From: Methanoculleus thermophilus
Lineage (GTDB): Archaea; Halobacteriota; Methanomicrobia; Methanomicrobiales; Methanoculleaceae
Direction of reading: 5' to 3'
Length of the DNA: 64,000 nucleotides
NCBI RefSeq assembly: GCF_001571405.1
Contig: NZ_BCNX01000006.1
Span: forward strand, 459,135 to 523,134
The notes beneath the pieces were generated by a model. It was not told the DNA's origin. It saw only the letters and a program-made list of their open reading frames with translations, and did no database searches. Positions within the stretch are counted from its first letter, which is position 1. Each line of letters opens with the position of its first letter. Shown piece by piece: positions 63,819-64,000 of this stretch. A program made the translations under genes and the position numbers.

Positions 63819-64000
63819 ATTCGAGATTGAGTTTCGAATCTGATATATGGGATGATGTTTGAATAGATATAATAAACATTGTTTCCCTGTTGATGGAGAA
63901 CTAACAAGACCGTGCTTTGAGCCGGGTTGGTTCTGACGTTGGCATTGGCAATGCGGAATTTTGTCCAGTAACCGCTAATTCCGTCCCAAGTTAGGTTGAT
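63819..64000 (+). promoter_or_regulatory. Third promoter and probable rRNA leader to the window edge
   Basis: GATTCGA/TCGAATC arms lie near 63819-63841, GATATAATAA at 63866-63875 is a TATA-like box, and AAACATTG recurs at 63874-63881. The final bases AGGTTGAT match the conserved start of archaeal 16S rRNA (GGTTGATCC). I read this as the leader of an rRNA operon that begins at the edge; too little is present to call an rRNA gene. Confidence 0.45.

Overview
The window reads as a chromosomal segment of a GC-rich hydrogenotrophic methanogen, most likely Methanomicrobiales and Methanoculleus-like. Genus is an inference from protein character and GC content; no search was run. Supporting genes include three coenzyme F420 biosynthesis genes (cofG, cofC, cofE), a methanofuran-pathway decarboxylase (mfnA), a dihydropteroate-synthase-like gene beside folD and glyA, dph2, an archaeal NreA DNA-repair protein with a PCNA-binding tail, an ATP-dependent DNA ligase, SMC/ScpA, TATA-box promoters, GTG and TTG starts, and a tRNA gene with no encoded CCA.

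Layout. 1-6.3 kb: tail of a family 2 glycosyltransferase, an OB/HD nuclease-like protein, a copper ATPase with an overlapping 49-residue YHS protein, and two HEAT-repeat proteins, one carrying five copies of a QHDxLGGPEDI-type motif. 6.4-7.7 kb: hisD. 7.7-22.5 kb: a molybdate/tungstate island. It holds a tupA remnant, a 97-bp MITE with perfect 8-bp target duplications, a complete tupABC, a permease/ATPase pair of the Wtp/Mod type lacking a binding protein, a frameshifted SemiSWEET pseudogene, a MOT1-type carrier, two tandem MscS channels, a small predicted DNA-binding protein, a 78-residue orphan divergent from a homologue of the bacterial molybdenum storage protein, a TiaS-like protein and a second complete tupABC. 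Short inverted repeats near these promoters suggest shared oxyanion control. 22.6-37.3 kb: miscellaneous enzymes (ABC-class ATPase, metallo-beta-lactamase hydrolase, PAS protein, DNA ligase, NreA and DUF2117, AIM24, HNH-like, radical SAM, PPC-domain protein, acyltransferase, SRPBCC). 37.4-40.4 kb: an intact family 3 glycosidase and the decayed tail of a second one, beside tRNA-Val(GAC). 40.5-50.5 kb: serA, then a tightly packed run ppsA-mfnA-hpt-dph2-METTL5-like-MFS-ubiB. 50.6-58.1 kb: cofG-purC-purS-purQ-ftr and glyA-folD-folP-cofE on the minus strand, with cofC lying between and overlapping the 3' end of cofE. 58.3-63.2 kb: coiled-coil protein, smc, scpA. 63.2-64.0 kb: an AT-rich non-coding stretch with successive TATA boxes and hairpins, probably the promoter and leader of an rRNA operon starting at the right edge.

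How it fits together. Formylmethanofuran dehydrogenase and formate dehydrogenase of these organisms need Mo or W, so several uptake routes plus a storage-protein homologue form a coherent metal-supply module. F420, methanofuran and tetrahydromethanopterin-related genes supply the C1 and hydride carriers. The clearest candidate for an undescribed system is the Mo/W uptake-and-storage island with its putative operators. The HEAT protein with QHDxLGGPEDI repeats is the clearest undescribed protein.
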